Assembly: GCF_002735905.1 (NCBI RefSeq)
Contig: NZ_PEBD01000010.1
Coordinates: forward strand, 1-64,000
Direction: 5' to 3'
DNA length: 64,000 bases
Origin: Williamsia muralis
GTDB taxonomy: Bacteria > Actinomycetota > Actinomycetes > Mycobacteriales > Mycobacteriaceae
Every line of letters starts with the position of its first letter. Within the stretch, counting starts at the first letter, position 1. The position numbers and the translations under genes were made by a program. Shown here one piece after another: positions 51,321-60,257 of this stretch. The notes under the pieces are model-generated. The model did no database searches. It worked only from the letters and a program-made list of their open reading frames with translations, and had not been told where the DNA came from.

Positions 51321-52223
51321 ATGGTGCAGGAAGCGGGACTGGCCGAGTTCGAGCAGGTCAGACCTCGTTTGTTCGGGATCGCCTACCGGATGATGGGTAC
51401 GGCATCGGACGCCGATGATGTGGTGCAAGACACATGGTTGCGGTGGTCTCGAACCGATCGATCGACTGTCCGCGACCCGGGGGCATTCCTGGCGACCACA
51501 GCGACCCGATTGGCCATCAACGCCCTGACGTCCGCGAGGGCGACCCGGGAAACCTACGTCGGACCGTGGCTGCCCGAACCCGTATCGACCGCCGACGATC
51601 CCGCACTCGGCGCCGAACGAGCAGAGGCGCTCGAGATGGCCGTCGTGCGCTTACTCGAACGTCTGGCTCCCAAGGAGCGCGCGGCGTACGTCCTGCGTGA
51701 AGCGTTCGACTACCCGTATCGCGACATCGCCGAGCTGCTCGACACCAGCGAGGCCAATGCCCGACAACTCGTGCGCCGGGCCCGCGACCACATCGCCGTC
51801 GAGAGGGCGGTACCGGCGGACCCGGACCAGCAGGCGCAGATCCTGGGCGCATTCCTCACCGCTGCGCAGTCGGGGGATCTGGCCGCACTCGAGTCGGTGC
51901 TCACCGCGCAGGTGACGGCGGTCAGCGACGGAGGCGGTCTGGTCAGCGCAGCGCGGGTACCCATCATCGGTCGCGTCAAGGTGGCGAGGTTCGTCCTCGG
52001 GACACTCGAGAAGTTCTCCGCCGGCGCCTACTCGACGCTGGTGGAGGTCAACGGGTCACCGGCTGTGCTCACGATTCGGGATGGCCGACCCGACACCGTG
52101 TTGTCGTTCGACATCGGGGCCGACGGGATCAACACGCTGCTGTTCGTCAGGAACCCCGGCAAGCTGCACGCGGTCGCTGCGTTGTCGTCGTCGATATCCC
52201 CCGACGAGGCTGTCAGGTGGTGA
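51321..52223 (+). CDS. ECF41-family RNA polymerase sigma factor (SigJ-like)
   Basis: A 300-residue sigma factor with a fused regulatory tail. Region 2 lies at about residues 8-75 (RLFGIAYRMMGTASDADDVV). The ECF41 linker motif WLPEP lies near 88. Region 4 lies at about 115-165 (LLERLAPKERAAYVLREAFD, then SEANARQLVRRARDHIAVER). The SnoaL-like tail has DGGGL near 198, where family members have DGGGK/R, and NPGKL near 285 for NPDKL. The tail binds the core and sets activity, so no anti-sigma factor is needed. ATG 51321 with AAAGGG upstream. The divergent NAD(P)-binding gene is its expected target. Confidence 0.93.
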   Translation: MVQEAGLAEFEQVRPRLFGIAYRMMGTASDADDVVQDTWLRWSRTDRSTVRDPGAFLATTATRLAINALTSARATRETYVGPWLPEPVSTADDPALGAERAEALEMAVVRLLERLAPKERAAYVLREAFDYPYRDIAELLDTSEANARQLVRRARDHIAVERAVPADPDQQAQILGAFLTAAQSGDLAALESVLTAQVTAVSDGGGLVSAARVPIIGRVKVARFVLGTLEKFSAGAYSTLVEVNGSPAVLTIRDGRPDTVLSFDIGADGINTLLFVRNPGKLHAVAALSSSISPDEAVRW

Positions 52224-52617
52224 CCGTCTGGCGACGTCGGGTGAGCACCATGCGTGCCGCGCGCCAGCCGAGCAGGAAGACACCGAGCACGATGGTCGCC
52301 ACGATGATGAAACTGAGCGCCACACCCTGATGGAACTGCTGGCGCAGGATCATGCCGATGGCCACGGCGCCGACCCACACCAGGACTCCGTCCGGGAACA
52401 CGCGCTCGGGGTGGAACGGGTAGTCGAAGCCGTGATCGGCGCGCATGTGCGCATACAGGTAGGCGAGCGACCATCCGATCGCGGCGCCCAGGGCAAAGGG
52501 CCAGGTGGTGCTGAACAATCCGTGAAGCGACAGGCCTTCGGCATGGTTCATCCGACCGATGAAAGCGAAGACCAGCACCGCGAAGAAGTCTGCTGAGGCG
52601 GTGAACAATCGGCGCAT
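52213..52617 (-). CDS. DUF3054 family membrane protein
   Basis: A 134-residue protein with four predicted helices: ADFFAVLVFAFIGR, WPFALGAAIGWSLAYLYAH, GVLVWVGAVAIGMILRQ and LSFIIVATIVLGVFLLGWRA. The first and the HPERVFPDGVLVWVGA segment are typical of DUF3054, whose function is unknown. The start is placed at ATG 52617; GTG 52626 in frame is possible, and neither has a clear ribosome site. Its 3' end overlaps the sigma-factor gene by 11 bases on the opposite strand. Confidence 0.82.
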   Translation of the reverse strand: MRRLFTASADFFAVLVFAFIGRMNHAEGLSLHGLFSTTWPFALGAAIGWSLAYLYAHMRADHGFDYPFHPERVFPDGVLVWVGAVAIGMILRQQFHQGVALSFIIVATIVLGVFLLGWRAARMVLTRRRQTVTT

Positions 52618-52647
52618 AGAGGCCACCGTAGCGTTTTGCCGAGCGGC

Positions 52648-53805
52648 TCAGCGAACCGAATCGGGGGAATCGGGCTTGTCGTCGGACGGATGGACGACAG
52701 GCGGGTCGGGGTCAGAAGTGCCCAGGTTGCGGTCCGTCGACGTGCTGTCCTGGAGCTGGGCGTCGACCTCTTTCTCCATCAGATCGACGTTCTCTTCATC
52801 GCGATAGGTGCCCCGGAACATAACGAAGATCACCACCCAGCCGATCAGGGCGACCAGCAGGTAGCTGACCATCCGGTAGACCAGCACCGCGGTCACAGAC
52901 TCCGCGGCGCCCATGCCGGCGGAGGTCAACGCGGGAACCAGCACGCCGTCCACCACCCCGAGTCCACCCGGGAGAAGGGGGATGGCGGTCCCGACCGCCT
53001 TGCTCGCCGCGTAGGCGACCATCAGACCGGCAATGCTCGGCTGTCCGCCGACGGCGTAACAGGCGAATGCCAGACACGCGACGTCGGCGACCCAGTTGAA
53101 CAGCGACCAGCCGAAGGCGATCGAGGTGTCCTTGGGTTTGAGTTGCACCGCACGCAGTTGCACCAGGATTTCGCGCCATCGGACCACCCCGTGGTCTGCG
53201 GCTTTGTCGCGCAGATGATTGATCCACCGCAGGATCGAGACACCGATTCCCTCGATCGACTCCGGATGCCGGGCGATGTACTGGGCCACGAGAGCGAACG
53301 CGATGAAGCCGCTGATCGAGAAGATGATGGAGAACGGGCTCGTCTTGGCGCCGGCAAGCAGGGCGCCGCCCAGCCCGAGAACCGCCAGGCCCACCCCCAT
53401 GAGCAGTCCCGACATCACAACCTGCCAGGAGGCCACGACAGGCGTGGCTCCCCACTTGCGGGTCTGGCGGTAGGTGAAGGCCGGGGCCATCACCTGACCC
53501 CCGGGCATGGTCTGACTCAACGAATTGGCGGCAAGGATCACTGAAAGCGATTGCCACTGCTTGATCTTGAGGCCTGCGGACCGCAGGAGTGCTCGTTGGA
53601 CCTGCGCGAAGCTGTCCATCGACAACATGGAGGCGAGGATGCAGAGCACCACCCATTCCCACTCGATGTCATCGATGTGGACCCAGGTTTCCTTCAGTTT
53701 CGGCCACACCAGGTAGGCCTCAACGGCCAGTACCAACAGGACGAGGGCGAGAACCACCCAACGCACCCACCAGAACCGGCGGCGGGCCCCGCGCGTCGCC
53801 GTCAT
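52648..53805 (-). CDS. Lysylphosphatidylglycerol synthetase/UPF0104-like membrane protein
   Basis: A 385-residue membrane protein with about eight helices of the LPG_synthase_TM family. Signature segments are SLSQTMPGGQVMAPAFTYRQ near residue 95, FNWVADVACLAFACYAVGG near 235 and KAVGTAIPLLPGGLGVVDGV near 270. The family includes the flippase part of MprF and proteins of unknown lipid-transfer role. A polar, Asp- and Pro-rich tail of about 45 residues follows. No aminoacyl-transferase domain is attached. ATG 53805, with AAGG upstream. Confidence 0.85.
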   Translation of the reverse strand: MTATRGARRRFWWVRWVVLALVLLVLAVEAYLVWPKLKETWVHIDDIEWEWVVLCILASMLSMDSFAQVQRALLRSAGLKIKQWQSLSVILAANSLSQTMPGGQVMAPAFTYRQTRKWGATPVVASWQVVMSGLLMGVGLAVLGLGGALLAGAKTSPFSIIFSISGFIAFALVAQYIARHPESIEGIGVSILRWINHLRDKAADHGVVRWREILVQLRAVQLKPKDTSIAFGWSLFNWVADVACLAFACYAVGGQPSIAGLMVAYAASKAVGTAIPLLPGGLGVVDGVLVPALTSAGMGAAESVTAVLVYRMVSYLLVALIGWVVIFVMFRGTYRDEENVDLMEKEVDAQLQDSTSTDRNLGTSDPDPPVVHPSDDKPDSPDSVR

Positions 53806-53920
53806 GTCCAGCACCTTATCGGGCGGGTGTGCCACGGTTCGGAAATGGTCGGCCAGACGGTGTACTGCCGACGACTTCAGTTGCCCGCGTAGACGGTGTT
53901 TCGGGTCTAGTGTTGCCCGG

Positions 53921-55219
53921 ATGAGCGATGGAAAGACCCAGGACAGCGGTGTGCTCGATCGTCATCAGGTACATCCGGTCGTCCGGGCTGCTGCGGAGTG
54001 GGCTTGGCGCCTGTTGGTCATCGGTGCCGCCATCTACGCCCTGATGTGGGTGATCAAGTCTTTCGAAGAGGTCTTCGTCCCGATCGGGCTCGCAATCCTG
54101 GGCACCGCGCTGCTTGTTCCGGTGGTGGACTGGCTCAACAGGAGGGGGATACCGCGGTCCTTGGCGGTGGTGGGAACCCTCATCGTCGGGATCGGCGCCA
54201 TCGCCGGGATTCTGACCTTTGTGGTGCAGCAGTTCATCGACGGTGTGCCCCAACTGACCGACGAGGTCACCAAAACGATTGACGACAGCCGAGGTTGGCT
54301 CGTCGACGGACCACTGAACTTGAGCCAGGACCAGATCGACCACCTCGGCGACGACGCGATCAAGGTCCTGCAGGACAATGAGGACAAGGTCACCTCCGGC
54401 GCGCTGGCCACCGCCACCACGGTGAGCGAGATCGTCACCGGCGCACTGCTGATGCTGTTCCTGATCATCTTCTTCCTCTACGGCGGCGGCCAGATATGGC
54501 GTTTTCTCACCCTCGCCATCCCGCAGGCATCACGGGAAAAGGTCTGGGAGGCAGGGCAACGCGGGTTCGGCTCACTGGTCGGCTATGTTCGGGCGACCGT
54601 GGTGGTGGCGGCGGTAGACGCGATCGGGATCGGCGTCGGCCTGGCTATCCTGCAGGTGCCCTTGGCATTACCGCTGGCCTCGTTGGTCTTCATCGGTGCG
54701 TTCATTCCCATCGTCGGCGCGTTGGTGACCGGCAGTCTGGCGGTGCTGGTCGCGTTGGTCACCCAGGGCTGGGTCGCCGCTGCGATCTCGCTCGCGATTG
54801 TCGTCGCGGTCATGCAGGTGGAAAGTCATGTGCTGCAACCATTCCTGCTCGGGCGGTCGGTTCGCCTGCACCCCGTCGCCGTAGTGCTCGGTATCGCGGC
54901 CGGCCTGGTGACGGCAGGGATCATCGGTGGGCTCCTCGCCGTGCCGATCATCGCCTTCCTCAACACGGCGGTACGGACGTTGCAGGAGCGGACGGCAGAG
55001 GCGCATGGTGTTGCTGCGGCGCGGGAGGCCGCATTGCGAAAACACGGCGATGCCGAGCGTATGTATGAGGCCGAGCCCGATGGCCCACTGTGGGACCAGA
55101 AGGATGCTCCCGGTGTCCGCGGCGATGTGGTCGACGAGTCGCCGGTGCCCGGCACGTCCGGTGGTCGTGGCGACCCCGAAACCGGTGGGACAGCGGGCAG
55201 TACCGCCGATTCGAGCTGA
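53921..55219 (+). CDS. AI-2E family transporter
   Basis: A 432-residue membrane protein of the AI-2E/PerM family. Helices start at LLVIGAAIYALMWVIKSF near residue 27. A central soluble stretch lies at about 115-165, and LLMLFLIIFFLYGGGQIW near 178 and AVVLGIAAGLVTAGIIGGLL near 320 are typical. The tail of about 80 residues is acidic and low in complexity. Members export small molecules or act as sodium antiporters; true AI-2 export is not implied. In mycobacteria a homologue lies beside mmpL3 (Rv0205), as here at 6 kb distance. ATG 53921. Confidence 0.85.
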   Translation: MSDGKTQDSGVLDRHQVHPVVRAAAEWAWRLLVIGAAIYALMWVIKSFEEVFVPIGLAILGTALLVPVVDWLNRRGIPRSLAVVGTLIVGIGAIAGILTFVVQQFIDGVPQLTDEVTKTIDDSRGWLVDGPLNLSQDQIDHLGDDAIKVLQDNEDKVTSGALATATTVSEIVTGALLMLFLIIFFLYGGGQIWRFLTLAIPQASREKVWEAGQRGFGSLVGYVRATVVVAAVDAIGIGVGLAILQVPLALPLASLVFIGAFIPIVGALVTGSLAVLVALVTQGWVAAAISLAIVVAVMQVESHVLQPFLLGRSVRLHPVAVVLGIAAGLVTAGIIGGLLAVPIIAFLNTAVRTLQERTAEAHGVAAAREAALRKHGDAERMYEAEPDGPLWDQKDAPGVRGDVVDESPVPGTSGGRGDPETGGTAGSTADSS

Positions 55220-55227
55220 GTTCGGTG

Positions 55228-56466
55228 ATGACGTACCGTCCTGGGCGGCTCGAATCCCTCACCCGGCGTGACGCCACCACCGACGACGCCGACCCGGTGG
55301 CGCCGATGTGGCGGGCGGCGCAGGTTTTTCGCCTCTTGAGCTACATCTACGCCTTGGGTTTCCAGCTCGCCGTGTTCGGGGACTACGAGCGCGTCGCCTG
55401 GAGCTGGTTCCTCTTCGCGATCCTGACCTTCTGGACCGGTGTGAGCACCATCCTCTATCTCAAGGGCACCGGCCGCCGATGGCTCTGGGTGGGGATCGAG
55501 CTGGTGGTGGTGTGTGCGCTGATCGTCGCCACGAGGTTCATCGCCTCTGCCGACTGGGCGGCGTCGAACCAGTCGTTTCCGACCACGCTGTGGGCGACCA
55601 ACGCGGTGGTGTCCGCGGCCATCCTCGGCGGACCCCTGATCGGCGCAGCCTTCGGGCTGGCGGTGCGGGTCGCCAGCGCGGTGGCCAAAGGGGGCTACGA
55701 CCTCAACGTCGGGCGGGACGCGACCGTGGTCGTCCTGCTGGCCGTGGGAGTGGGGGTGGGTCTGGCATCGGTGACCGCCCGCCGCAATCACGTCCGGATC
55801 GAACAGGCCATGCGCGTGGCAGCCGCCGCCGACGAGCGCGCCAGACTGAGCCGCCAGGTACACGACGGCGTACTCCAGGTGCTCGCGCTGATCAGTCGGC
55901 GCGGGGCCGAGATCGGCGGCGAGACAGCTCAATTGGCGGAGCTCGCCGGCCGGCAGGAGCGATCGCTGCGCCGCCTGATCGCCGACATCGAACCGGCCTT
56001 GGTCCCCGGTGAGCCTGCGGAGATCGATCTACGTATGTTGCTCCGGCCCCATGCGAGCGACCTGGTCACCATCAGCGAGCCGGGCGAGCCGGTACCGGTG
56101 GATCACCGGCTTGCCGTGGAGTTGGAGGCCGCCGTGGTCAACGCCCTCGACAATGTTCGCCTGCACGCAGGCCCCGGTGTGCGCGCCTACGTGCTCGTCG
56201 AGGATCTCGGTGAACAGGTTGTGGTGAGTATCCGCGACGACGGACGAGGCATCGCCGAGGGCCGGCTGTCGCAGGCTGTCGCGGAGGGGCGGATGGGTGT
56301 GTCGGAGTCGATCGTGGCGCGGATCCAAGCGCTCGGGGGCACGGCCCGGCTCGACACCGCACCGGGGGAGGGAACCGAATGGGAACTCGAAGTGTCCAAA
56401 CGGATGGCAGACGGGAACGCGAGCCGGTCCGCAGACGATCAACGGAGGGGTTCTGCTCATGCCTGA
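55228..56466 (+). CDS. Sensor histidine kinase (MacS-like, NarL partner)
   Basis: A membrane sensor of about 412 residues. Five or six helices fill residues 30-190 (VFRLLSYIYALGFQLAVFGD, WSWFLFAILTFWTGVSTILY, WVGIELVVVCALIVATRFI). The HisKA_3-like helix is LSRQVHDGVLQVLALISRRG near 208 with the phospho-acceptor His. The ATPase domain has an N-box AAVVNALDNVRLHAGP near 308 and a G-box VSIRDDGRGIAEGR near 335. Start is uncertain: ATG 55228 or GTG 55225; the frame is open further upstream into the AI-2E gene. It overlaps the response regulator gene by eight bases. Confidence 0.88.
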   Translation: MTYRPGRLESLTRRDATTDDADPVAPMWRAAQVFRLLSYIYALGFQLAVFGDYERVAWSWFLFAILTFWTGVSTILYLKGTGRRWLWVGIELVVVCALIVATRFIASADWAASNQSFPTTLWATNAVVSAAILGGPLIGAAFGLAVRVASAVAKGGYDLNVGRDATVVVLLAVGVGVGLASVTARRNHVRIEQAMRVAAAADERARLSRQVHDGVLQVLALISRRGAEIGGETAQLAELAGRQERSLRRLIADIEPALVPGEPAEIDLRMLLRPHASDLVTISEPGEPVPVDHRLAVELEAAVVNALDNVRLHAGPGVRAYVLVEDLGEQVVVSIRDDGRGIAEGRLSQAVAEGRMGVSESIVARIQALGGTARLDTAPGEGTEWELEVSKRMADGNASRSADDQRRGSAHA

Positions 56467-57118
56467 TGTGTTGCGGGTGATGGTGGTGGACGACCACCCG
56501 ATGTGGCGAGACGGGGTGGCGCGTGACCTCTCCGACGCAGGATTCGAGGTGGTGGCCACCGCGGACAGCGTGGATTCGGCTGCCCGGCGCGGGGAGGCCG
56601 TTCGCCCGGATGTGGTGCTGATGGACATGCAGCTGCCCGACGGCAACGGCGCTCAGGCCACGGTGCGTCTCATCGAGGCGTCACCAGCCACGCGGGTTCT
56701 TGTGCTGTCGGCGTCCGATGAACGCGACGACGTCCTCGAAGCGGTCAAGGCCGGAGCCAGCGGGTATCTGGTCAAGAGCGCGTCGAAGGAAGAACTGTTG
56801 TCGGCGGTGCGGGCGACAGCCGCCGGCCAGGCAGTCTTCACCCCTGGGCTGGCCGGCCTGGTCCTGGGCGAGTACCGGCGAATAGCACGAGACCCAGACC
56901 GCGGCGTTGACGCACCTGCTCTCACCGACCGTGAGACAGAGGTGCTCCGATACGTCGCGAAGGGTCTCAGCGCCAAGCAGATTGCGTCGAAACTGTCGCT
57001 CAGCCACCGCACGGTGGAAAACCATGTGCAGGCGACGCTGCGCAAACTGCAGTTGGGCAACCGGGTCGAGCTGACGCGCTACGCCATCGAGAACGGTCTG
57101 GACACAGAACCCGGCTGA
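56459..57118 (+). CDS. NarL/FixJ-type response regulator
   Basis: A 219-residue regulator. The receiver domain (residues 5-120) has acidic residues in VMVVDDHPMWRDGVARDLSD, the phospho-acceptor Asp near 55 in PDVVLMDMQLPDGNG and Lys near 105 in GASGYLVKSASKEE. The LuxR-type HTH (about 153-215) reads LTDRETEVLRYVAKGLSAKQ, then IASKLSLSHRTVENHVQATL. ATG 56459 follows GGAGGGG by eight bases and lies inside the kinase gene. The kinase phosphorylates it; the targets are unknown. Confidence 0.93.
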   Translation: MPDVLRVMVVDDHPMWRDGVARDLSDAGFEVVATADSVDSAARRGEAVRPDVVLMDMQLPDGNGAQATVRLIEASPATRVLVLSASDERDDVLEAVKAGASGYLVKSASKEELLSAVRATAAGQAVFTPGLAGLVLGEYRRIARDPDRGVDAPALTDRETEVLRYVAKGLSAKQIASKLSLSHRTVENHVQATLRKLQLGNRVELTRYAIENGLDTEPG

Positions 57119-57143
57119 CCTCAGAGTTGGTGTGTCCGAGCCG

Positions 57144-57755
57144 TCACCGTTTGACGCGGTAGCGCAGGTGGGCCACTCCGGGAGCCTCCAGGACGCGCTC
57201 GAGTTCGAGCTGGGGGGTCCCGGCGTCGAAACCGTCGAACAGCCGCTCACCCGAACCCAGGATGACGGGGCTCACCTGTAGGTCGATCTCATCGACGAGG
57301 CCCGCCTGAATCGCCTGCCGGGCACACGAAGCACCGCCCGCGATGCTGATGGGGCGTCCATCGGCGACTGCCACGGCCTGCGCGTACGCGGACTCGATGC
57401 CGTCGGTGACGAAGTGGAAGGTTGTGCCCTCGAGGGCGATCGGATCATGGGCGTGGTGGGTGAGGACGAACACCGGGCAGTGGTAGGGCGGCTCATCGCC
57501 CCACCATCCGGTCCAGTCCGAATCGCCCCAGTCGCCCCGAACCGGCCCGAACATGTTGCGCCCCATGATGGTGGCGCCCATCCCGTCCATCATCTCGGAA
57601 ACGATCTGCTTGTTCACGGGATGGTCGCTGGCGGGCCCGATGTGCCAGCCGTGCAGCAGCTGACCGCCGACACCCAACGGATGTTCTTCACTCTGATCCG
57701 GGCCGGCGACATAGCCGTCCGCCGACATGGACATGGACAGGTTGGTGCGCGGCAT
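57144..57755 (-). CDS. Dihydrofolate reductase-like (RibD C-terminal) family protein
   Basis: A 203-residue protein of the RibD_C/DHFR-like superfamily. It starts NLSMSMSADGYVAGPDQS, has GATIMGRNMFGP near residue 62, PVFVLTHHAHDPI near 95, and ISIAGGASCARQAIQAGLVD near 137, with EIDLQVSPVILGSGERLFDG near 158. Such stand-alone proteins are NADPH-dependent reductases of unknown substrate and are common in actinobacteria. ATG 57755 with AAGGA upstream. It is convergent with the response regulator. Confidence 0.87.
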   Translation of the reverse strand: MPRTNLSMSMSADGYVAGPDQSEEHPLGVGGQLLHGWHIGPASDHPVNKQIVSEMMDGMGATIMGRNMFGPVRGDWGDSDWTGWWGDEPPYHCPVFVLTHHAHDPIALEGTTFHFVTDGIESAYAQAVAVADGRPISIAGGASCARQAIQAGLVDEIDLQVSPVILGSGERLFDGFDAGTPQLELERVLEAPGVAHLRYRVKR

Positions 57756-57965
57756 GAGTGGTCCTTCTGGTTTCAGGAGCTGACGTGAAGTCAGACTCGT
57801 GTGGGCGACAGAACTCATCGGCAAGGTACCGCGACACCTTCCCCGGGCGGTGCCTTCTCGGGCCGCGACTTCTGGCCGGGGTGGTCGCCGGGTCGTGGTA
57901 AGTCCCTATGAGTAATGAGTAGAGTTACTCATCCGCCGGGGCGGGGCGTTCGCGACCATCGGTAC

Positions 57966-60179
57966 ATGACCGAACCGAATCAGGCCGTCATCAGCCGGCT
58001 CTCCGCTGACTTCAACTCGTTGTCGGGTCAATTCGCCCGGGTATCAAGCGAATTACTCGAGCTGGGCAGCGTTCTGGCCCGTTCGTCGCTGGCCGAGCCC
58101 ACTCACCGTCCAGCCGCAGAGGCGGCTGCTGCACCTGAGGCCGGTGTCCCGGAGGCCGCTGTGCAGTCGCACACCCAGCCCTCACCCAACCCGCAACCAC
58201 CCCGTGGCGCCCAGACGCCTCGACCGCCCCAGTACCCACTGCCGGGCATGCCAGCCGGCTCGTACGTACCCGGCCGTGCGCAGCAGGTTCCGCCGCAGCA
58301 GGTTCCCCCGCAGTATCCGTCGTGGATGATGCCGCAACCCCCGACAACCCTGATGCAACCGACCGCGCAGTTCCAGAATCCCGGAGGAACTCGCCCGGCA
58401 TCCCAAGGTCCGGCGCCCCAAGGTCCCGCAGCCCAAAGTCCCGCAGCCCACAGTGCCGCAGCCCAGCATCCCGGAGGCCAGAACCTCGCGGCTGCGACGG
58501 CGGCGCACTATCGAAGCGCTCTACAAAACCCTGCCGGTCCGCCGCCACCGGCGACGCCGTCGCTCTGGCAACGAATGACCGCTGACCCGGGCGGGGGACT
58601 GATCGGGAAGATCCTTGCCGTTGCCGGTGTCGCAGTCACGTTGATCGGTGTGGTGATGATGCTGGTGCTCGCCGCTCAGGCGGGAATCCTGCGCCCGGAG
58701 ATCCGGGTGGGTGCCGGTGCCGGGCTGGCTGTCGCTCTGGTGGTCATCGCGATGAGGATGTCTACCCGGTCCGGTGGCCGTGTCGGTGCCATCGCGCTGT
58801 CGGCAACGGGAATCGCGGCGGCATACCTCGACGTGGTGGCGGTGACACGTTTCTACGACTGGCTCCCGGACTACGGGGGACTGTTGCTGGCCGCCGCGGT
58901 CACCTTCGGTGGGCTGCTGCTGGCCCGGCGCTGGGATTCGCAACATCTGGGGCTGCTGGTGCTCATCCCGGTGTTCATCCTCGCCCCGGTGCTCACCGAC
59001 GGTGCATCACTTCTGCTCATCGGTTTCATGCTCGCGATGTCGATCGCTGCCTTCCCCGTCCAGCTCGGCAAGGACTGGCCGTTGCTGCACGCGGCACGGG
59101 TTGTCGCGAGCACATCGGTTCTCACCCTTTGGATCTGCACGATCGCATGGGATGGCGGAAGTCATCTCGCTCTCACCGCCGTGGCGGTCGCTGTGAACGC
59201 GGTGTTCGGCGTGGCGTCGTCAGCAGTGTTGTTGCGCACCACTGCCCTTCCCCATCTGGGTGCTCTCCTGGGCTGCGTCACGGTGATCCCCGTGCTGCTG
59301 TCCCCGATCGCCTTGAGCAGGCCCGTTTCTGCGGGTCTCATCGCCGGAGCGTCGTTGGCGCTGCTGGCCCTGGCGACGCTAGACCGCACGTTGCCGGTGG
59401 TGTCGCGGCACATCTACGCAAGCACGTCGGCTGCCGCAGCGGTCATCGCCGTCGTGGTCGCGTTCGAGGGCCCGGTGGTTGCCCCCGTACTGCTGGCGAT
59501 GTCAATGGTGGTTGCCGTCGGTGCACGCCGAGACCACGTGGCGCGTTTGATCGCTGTGGTGATCGGGTTGATCGGCGGTATGGCCTTCCTCGTGATCTGC
59601 ACGCCGGCCGATGTGGTGGAGGCGCCGACAATTGATGGGGGACAGGCCATCTCGGTGATCGTGGGCAGCGTGCTCCTGATCGCCGCCGTGTGGACCAACT
59701 TCTGGGCCTGGTACCGGTCGAGCAGTACCCGCCCGTCCGCGGACAATGTTCAGGCCTTCGGCATTCTGTCGGCGCTCATCTCTCTGTATGCGCTCACTGC
59801 GCTGACCGTCACCGCAGGCGTCGCGCTCGGCGGACCCGACGGCGGATTCCTCGGTGGCCACGTCGCCGCGACGATCTGCTGGATGGTGGTCGCGGCCACC
59901 CTCTTGATCGTCTCGGTCTCGATTGCACGGGGGCACAAGAGTTTCGGTGGACTCAGCCGGAACATGGCCGTCGGCGCGGGGCTCGGCTTGACCGCCGCCG
60001 CCGTGGCGAAGCTGTTCCTGTTCGATCTGGCGACCCTGGACGGTATCTTCCGGGTCACCGTGTTCATCGTGGTCGGATTGATCCTGCTCGCAGTGGGTGC
60101 CGGCTATGCCCGGGCACTAGGGCAGGGAGCCGCTGAACCCGGCCGACCCGACAGCGAACCCGCGCCCGCCCGGCACTGA
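57966..60179 (+). CDS. DUF2339 family multi-pass membrane protein
   Basis: A 737-residue protein. Residues 1-45 hold a possible coiled coil (LSADFNSLSGQFARVSSELL). Residues about 50-205 are Pro/Ala/Gln-rich with repeats. From about 215 on roughly twenty hydrophobic helices follow (GLIGKILAVAGVAVTLIGVV, an AIALSATGIAAAYLDVVAVT stretch, and VGLILLAVGAGYARAL at the end). DUF2339 proteins are very hydrophobic and uncharacterised. ATG 57966 was chosen because GTG/TTG starts upstream add a region without hydrophobic or family sequence. Confidence 0.83.
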   Translation: MTEPNQAVISRLSADFNSLSGQFARVSSELLELGSVLARSSLAEPTHRPAAEAAAAPEAGVPEAAVQSHTQPSPNPQPPRGAQTPRPPQYPLPGMPAGSYVPGRAQQVPPQQVPPQYPSWMMPQPPTTLMQPTAQFQNPGGTRPASQGPAPQGPAAQSPAAHSAAAQHPGGQNLAAATAAHYRSALQNPAGPPPPATPSLWQRMTADPGGGLIGKILAVAGVAVTLIGVVMMLVLAAQAGILRPEIRVGAGAGLAVALVVIAMRMSTRSGGRVGAIALSATGIAAAYLDVVAVTRFYDWLPDYGGLLLAAAVTFGGLLLARRWDSQHLGLLVLIPVFILAPVLTDGASLLLIGFMLAMSIAAFPVQLGKDWPLLHAARVVASTSVLTLWICTIAWDGGSHLALTAVAVAVNAVFGVASSAVLLRTTALPHLGALLGCVTVIPVLLSPIALSRPVSAGLIAGASLALLALATLDRTLPVVSRHIYASTSAAAAVIAVVVAFEGPVVAPVLLAMSMVVAVGARRDHVARLIAVVIGLIGGMAFLVICTPADVVEAPTIDGGQAISVIVGSVLLIAAVWTNFWAWYRSSSTRPSADNVQAFGILSALISLYALTALTVTAGVALGGPDGGFLGGHVAATICWMVVAATLLIVSVSIARGHKSFGGLSRNMAVGAGLGLTAAAVAKLFLFDLATLDGIFRVTVFIVVGLILLAVGAGYARALGQGAAEPGRPDSEPAPARH
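58402..58476 (+). repeat. 15-base repeats in the DUF2339 gene
   Basis: Five in-frame 15-base units based on CCCAAGGTCCCGCAG (58402-58416, -58431, -58446, -58461, -58476), diverging towards the end. They encode Gln-Gly-Pro-Ala-Ala-like pentapeptides in the cytoplasmic linker. Confidence 0.8.
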
Positions 60180-60208
60180 TCAGAAGCCGGGCGCAGCAAC
60201 GCGCACAA

Positions 60209-60245
60209 AAGGGTGACCGTCACCGAACCGGTGGCGGTCACCCTT
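60209..60245. terminator. Bidirectional terminator between DUF2339 gene and mmpL3
   Basis: AAGGGTGACCG (60209-60219) pairs with CGGTCACCCTT (60235-60245). Inside, CACCG pairs with CGGTG around an AAC loop. The stem is nearly continuous over 17 positions. An A-run before it and a short T-run after it fit termination in both directions. Confidence 0.85.
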
Positions 60246-60257
60246 CGTATGGGCAGG

